Source: CAYZRJ01 sp964480825 | GTDB taxonomy: Bacteria; Patescibacteriota; WWE3; UBA101185; UBA10185 | Length of the DNA: 15,258 nucleotides | Assembly: GCA_964480825.1 (NCBI GenBank) | Contig: CAYZRJ010000013.1 | Location: 1 to 15,258, forward strand | Direction: 5' to 3' | Part shown: piece after piece, positions 15,001 through 15,258 of the stretch | Numbering within the stretch: position 1 is the first letter of the stretch | Layout: every line of letters starts with the position of its first letter | The notes under the pieces: generated by a model | Told to the model about the DNA's origin: nothing | The model's database searches: none | The model's input: the letters and a program-made list of their open reading frames with translations, nothing else | Translations under genes and position numbers: made by a program

Positions 15001-15099
15001 GAGAGCCTCACATAGATGCGATCCAACAAAACCGGCGCCTCCGGCGACGAGCGCAGTCGGTACCAATGCAGATTTTTTAATAACGTTTTTACTTTTCAT
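12046..15099 (-). CDS. NAD-dependent epimerase-like domain fused to membrane-anchored DUF4012
   Basis: This 1017-aa, two-part protein leads the T4SS-like operon. Residues 14-326 are an extended short-chain dehydrogenase/epimerase domain with Rossmann GGAGFVG (20-26), D45 as a likely NAD ribose binder, HLAGLEEY (86-93), STTDVYEG (130-137) and the RVPEIYGPRMN substrate region (186-196). The catalytic YxxxK is not intact: K164 is present but the Tyr position is Leu160, with a Tyr two residues earlier. A linker (327-400) leads to one membrane helix (404-427), then a coiled region. The DUF4012 domain follows, recognisable by KKYLILFQNSNELRPTGGFI (605-624), NANWDPDFTVSA (678-689) and GVVAVDLYFIQSLL (706-719). 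It ends in a beta-rich segment to 1017. The epimerase part is probably cytoplasmic and DUF4012 external. Confidence 0.9.
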   Translation of the reverse strand: MKSKNVIKKSALVPTALVAGGAGFVGSHLCEALLEKGARVIVLDSFTTGKQSYINHLLSNPNFALYDCDINNGIPEDIQSVDYIFHLAGLEEYSYTKEVLNLGSLLTNAFGTKHLLDLAKISGAKFLLLSTTDVYEGRMSQLELTEYFGRNKIEENRYMLAEAKRYAEALVWEYFKKYESDVRITRVPEIYGPRMNLVSSGNLGRLLSELISGRELTIFGEGSEKEFYLYIDDAISGILKAMYTDKAKGSIFSLIPNEPISVLEIAYMIKGVADSGIRVRFEDAQNEGYFKPGVLKMPDTYNLDEIHWEPKVFLKEGVAKTLESFNYLTNTHSFKPAKLIEQKIASQAPENNLFSLMDVKKVSVPQPQPLVIEASRNGANFIEKIKPKIHLPKLPRLSFNISSRLQFVLALLMPALTIFLVIPTISIYVNAKNGVRNLRQAADSGKQLEIDQVKSKSKIAYESFLKARRALPTLRPLFLLVKKESSYRSYDKLLGSLTFFSKTVYAGAKATKPLETLWEVIRPDTSIEMNAADFDEARNQMNIAKNNLLLAQADFKYVYPQDIPKKYRIYYEEYKKVLSTTEQSIDMSLPLFSSLPNILGSDKPKKYLILFQNSNELRPTGGFIGSYGLLTLERGKIKNLVIDDVYNPDGQIDQRNIVSPIPTPLAEFLKETKLHIRNANWDPDFTVSANTIEDLYFKVTGEKMDGVVAVDLYFIQSLLKATGPLFLTAYNEEVNYQNIYERSELHSEFNYQNGSDQKRSFLTVLGSKLLERLFSLGREQIPSLANAFMTSLNERHLQIYFTNDPINQLLKSNNWDGSLVSTQNDYLFVVDSNLGGTKANYYVKKKMDYQINSLTRDGLLRATLKLEYNHTGKDTAWPGGPYTNYLRVLAQKGAKLTAATIKFDDGTEEDIFKKVVTSTQGKYTSFENSFILQPQSKALLTISYDLNPELSLSKGGNNYRLYWQKQAGTQDDGFYFAMNKAFGFVVTEASQNITQTSERLEVGGTLTKDKSVYVKLQ

Positions 15100-15122
15100 A
15101 TGGGCAGTTTTTCGTTATGTTA

Positions 15123-15151
15123 AGTATATTTTTTTATTCGTAATTACACAA
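15123..15151 (-). promoter_or_regulatory. Promoter of the DUF4012/PrgI/TraC/VirB4 operon
   Basis: On the minus strand TTGTGT (15151-15146), a 17-bp spacer and TATACT (15128-15123) precede the fusion gene. Transcription would start near 15116, leaving about 17 nt before the ATG at 15099, with no Shine-Dalgarno site. Confidence 0.55.
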
Positions 15152-15164
15152 GAATTTTATTGGC

Positions 15165-15194
15165 TTGTCCATTTACCCCCGCGCGCAGGATAAT
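15165..15194 (+). promoter_or_regulatory. Putative promoter of the rightward partial gene
   Basis: TTGTCC (15165-15170), an 18-bp spacer and GATAAT (15189-15194) predict a start near 15201, about 6 nt before the ATG at 15207. This is again a nearly leaderless arrangement. Confidence 0.4.
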
Positions 15195-15206
15195 GAAAAA
15201 AAAAAT

Positions 15207-15258
15207 ATGGAGGTAAAAGAAATATTTAAGATTATCAACAAACACAGAAAAACAATTT
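15207..15258 (+). CDS. Start of a gene, possibly Wzz/chain-length-type polysaccharide protein (partial)
   Basis: Only 17 codons are inside the window, reading MEVKEIFKIINKHRKTI. A short polar helix with basic residues just before an expected hydrophobic segment is how Wzz/YveK-type polysaccharide co-polymerases begin (the 'KIIxKHKKTI' pattern). The real identity depends on sequence beyond the edge. It is divergent from the DUF4012 operon and has an A-tract instead of a Shine-Dalgarno site. Confidence 0.45.
   Translation, partial: MEVKEIFKIINKHRKTI

Noticed and set aside
12046..15099. Two separate genes (epimerase and DUF4012) merged by a sequencing error
   Set aside because: The frame is open and continuous through a plausible linker (327-400) and a membrane helix. 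No ribosome binding site or stop remnant is seen at the junction.
15232..15240. TTATCAACA, one mismatch from a DnaA box
   Set aside because: It is a single copy, lies within the coding start of the rightward gene, and has no companion boxes or AT-rich unwinding region, so it does not indicate an origin.
1..15258. CRISPR arrays, tRNA genes, insertion sequences
   Set aside because: No regularly spaced repeats, cloverleaf-type sequences, transposase motifs or terminal inverted repeats were found. Non-coding gaps are all under about 190 nt and are explained by rnpB, promoters or a terminator.

Overview
The window looks like a piece of a Candidate Phyla Radiation (Patescibacteria) genome, most like Microgenomates or Katanobacteria (WWE3). 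The evidence is short AT-leaning genes packed with 0-60 nt overlaps, almost no Shine-Dalgarno sites, a tiny T4SS-like gene set, and a DUF4012 membrane protein fused to an NAD-dependent epimerase domain. TAA, TAG and TGA all act as stops, so there is no UGA recoding as in SR1/Gracilibacteria. The exact phylum cannot be fixed from the sequence alone.

Layout. (1) Positions 1-174 are the 3' two thirds of the RNase P RNA gene on the + strand. (2) Positions 186-4157 are a tight minus-strand operon read as tRNA-binding-domain protein, IDI/YfcD-like Nudix protein, miaB, miaA, AI-2E-type membrane permease. (3) At 4157-4225 there is a very short divergent promoter region. It drives that operon leftward and, rightward, rpmH - rnpA - yidD - a 76-aa unknown - yidC - jag - dnaN (4225-7645). 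A strong terminator (5202-5241) and a second promoter split this run before yidC. The 52-aa L34 gene rpmH (4225-4383) is easy to miss because it is short. (4) Positions 7649-15099 are a four-gene minus-strand operon: epimerase-TM-DUF4012 fusion, PrgI-domain fusion, TraC-like protein and VirB4-like ATPase. It converges on dnaN with 3 nt between the stops. (5) At 15207 the first 17 codons of a rightward gene, possibly a Wzz-type polysaccharide protein, run off the end.

How it works together. The left half is dominated by tRNA and translation-membrane functions. It holds both subunits of RNase P (RNA and protein, about 4.2 kb apart), the two consecutive enzymes for ms2i6A37 (MiaA, MiaB), a tRNA-binding domain protein, ribosomal protein L34, and the YidD/YidC/Jag membrane insertion set. 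The right half encodes a reduced secretion-like apparatus: a cytoplasmic ATPase with its TraC-like partner, a VirB3/PrgI-type membrane subunit with a long coiled-coil and beta-domain tail, and a large membrane-anchored DUF4012 protein. No relaxase, coupling protein or pilin is visible here. That operon is the best candidate for an uncharacterised system.

A recurring regulatory pattern is that several -10 boxes lie only about 6-12 nt before a start codon, which predicts leaderless or nearly leaderless mRNAs.
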